Below, piece by piece: positions 5,066 to 5,121 of a DNA stretch of 5,121 bases (the first letter of the stretch is position 1; each line of letters starts with the position of its first letter). The DNA lies in NCBI GenBank assembly GCA_946479115.1, contig CAMLED010000067.1, positions 1 to 5,121 of the forward strand. Direction: 5' to 3'. Source of the DNA: an uncultured Candidatus Saccharibacteria bacterium. Its GTDB lineage: Bacteria; Patescibacteria; Saccharimonadia; Saccharimonadales; UBA6022. The notes under the pieces were generated by a model. That model saw only the letters and a program-made list of their open reading frames with translations, searched no databases and was not told where the DNA came from. The position numbers were made by a program, and so were the translations under genes.

Positions 5066-5094
5066 ATTATCCAACTTATTAATGAACCGATCAA
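5066..5094 (-). promoter_or_regulatory. Candidate promoter for the structured RNA
   Basis: On the minus strand TTGATC (5089-5094, four of six to consensus) is followed after 17 bases by GATAAT (5066-5071, five of six). Transcription would start near 5059, at the 14-bp hairpin. The -10 box overlaps the right arm of the outer inverted repeat, so it conflicts with the model in which that repeat is the RNA's closing stem. I see nothing further in 5095-5121. Confidence 0.35.
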
Positions 5095-5121
5095 GAACAG
5101 TCGTTCAATTGATGGTGTATG

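Larger units (their letters stand above)
4420..5077 (-). ncRNA. Candidate large structured non-coding RNA (about 640-660 nt)
   Basis: There is no convincing ordinary gene here, yet many stems can be drawn: an outer 11-bp inverted repeat (4455-4465 with 5067-5077), a 14-bp hairpin (5011-5063), three short GC hairpins (4879-4894, 4941-4954, 4969-4985), a bulged 19-bp AT-rich helix (4688-4762), an 11-bp stem with a 2x2 internal loop (4621-4655), a GNRA-capped hairpin (4552-4565), a 13-bp perfect hairpin (4473-4507) and then a directional terminator (4420-4442). The terminator, the GNRA loop and a G-U pair in the 4621-4655 stem favour the minus strand; a G-U pair in the 5011-5063 hairpin favours the plus strand. 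I looked for the signatures of tmRNA (T-loop, CCA end), RNase P RNA (GAGGAAAGTCC), SRP RNA and introns and found none. The 5' end is uncertain: a candidate promoter at 5066-5094 would start the RNA near 5059, inside the outer repeat. The main alternative is a small non-autonomous mobile element. Confidence 0.45.
4455..5077. repeat. 11-bp inverted repeat bracketing the structured region
   Basis: AAGTTGGATAA (4455-4465) and its exact complement TTATCCAACTT (5067-5077) lie 601 bases apart. Just inside, TTGC (4467-4470) could pair with GCAA (5058-5061), although those bases are also used by the 5011-5063 hairpin. The repeat may be the closing stem of the RNA or the ends of a small mobile element; I see no clear target-site duplication outside it. 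Both arms contain GATAA, so part of the match could be shared -10-like sequence. Confidence 0.6.

Noticed and set aside
4810..5082. A 90-codon plus-strand frame rich in Arg and Ser
   Set aside because: Low-quality composition, no ribosome binding site, and it runs through the hairpins of the structured region.
4420..5121. tmRNA, RNase P RNA, SRP RNA, rRNA or self-splicing intron
   Set aside because: No tRNA-like T-loop or CCA end, no GAGGAAAGTCC, no GGAAGGAAGC-type SRP loop, no 16S/23S/5S signatures, no intron domain V or group I core motifs were seen on either strand. This was by eye, so a divergent member cannot be excluded.
1..5121. CRISPR array, insertion sequence or tRNA gene
   Set aside because: No regularly spaced repeats, no transposase frame and no cloverleaf-like sequence were found.

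Overview
This window looks like a piece of a small bacterial genome, probably from the Candidate Phyla Radiation, with Saccharibacteria (TM7) the best guess. This rests on the character of UvrA and on compact gene packing with short intergenic gaps; there is no rRNA or other marker to confirm it. The standard genetic code fits: the two long frames contain no in-frame TGA.

Layout. Positions 1-2228 (minus strand) hold the first 742 codons of uvrA, the damage-recognition ATPase of nucleotide excision repair; its C-terminal part lies beyond the left edge. Positions 2229-2662 hold a long imperfect hairpin, a probable 41-residue single-span membrane protein gene (minus, 2333-2458), and a divergent promoter region. 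A 96-residue membrane protein of unknown function follows on the plus strand (2663-2953). Its stop overlaps by 4 bases the stop of a complete exonuclease I gene (sbcB/xonA family, minus, 2950-4386). Both repair genes start only 7-8 bases after a perfect extended -10 box (TGN TATAAT), so their mRNAs are probably leaderless. The two small membrane-protein genes instead have Shine-Dalgarno sites and 5' leaders.

Positions 4387-5121 contain no convincing ordinary protein gene but are dense in secondary structure. An 11-bp inverted repeat (4455-4465 with 5067-5077) brackets about 620 bases holding a 14-bp hairpin, a bulged 19-bp AT-rich helix, a 13-bp perfect hairpin, a GNRA-capped hairpin and several short GC-rich hairpins. 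A rho-independent terminator reading leftward (4420-4442) lies just outside the left repeat. I read this as a candidate large structured non-coding RNA on the minus strand, ending just before the exoI promoter. It does not carry the signatures I know for tmRNA, RNase P RNA, SRP RNA or group I/II introns. It is the best candidate here for something undescribed. The strand evidence is mixed and a small non-autonomous mobile element is the main alternative.

How the genes relate: UvrA and ExoI are both DNA-repair enzymes on the same strand with the same promoter architecture, but separate transcription units with the two small membrane-protein genes between them. No direct functional link between the repair genes, the membrane proteins and the RNA can be read from the sequence.
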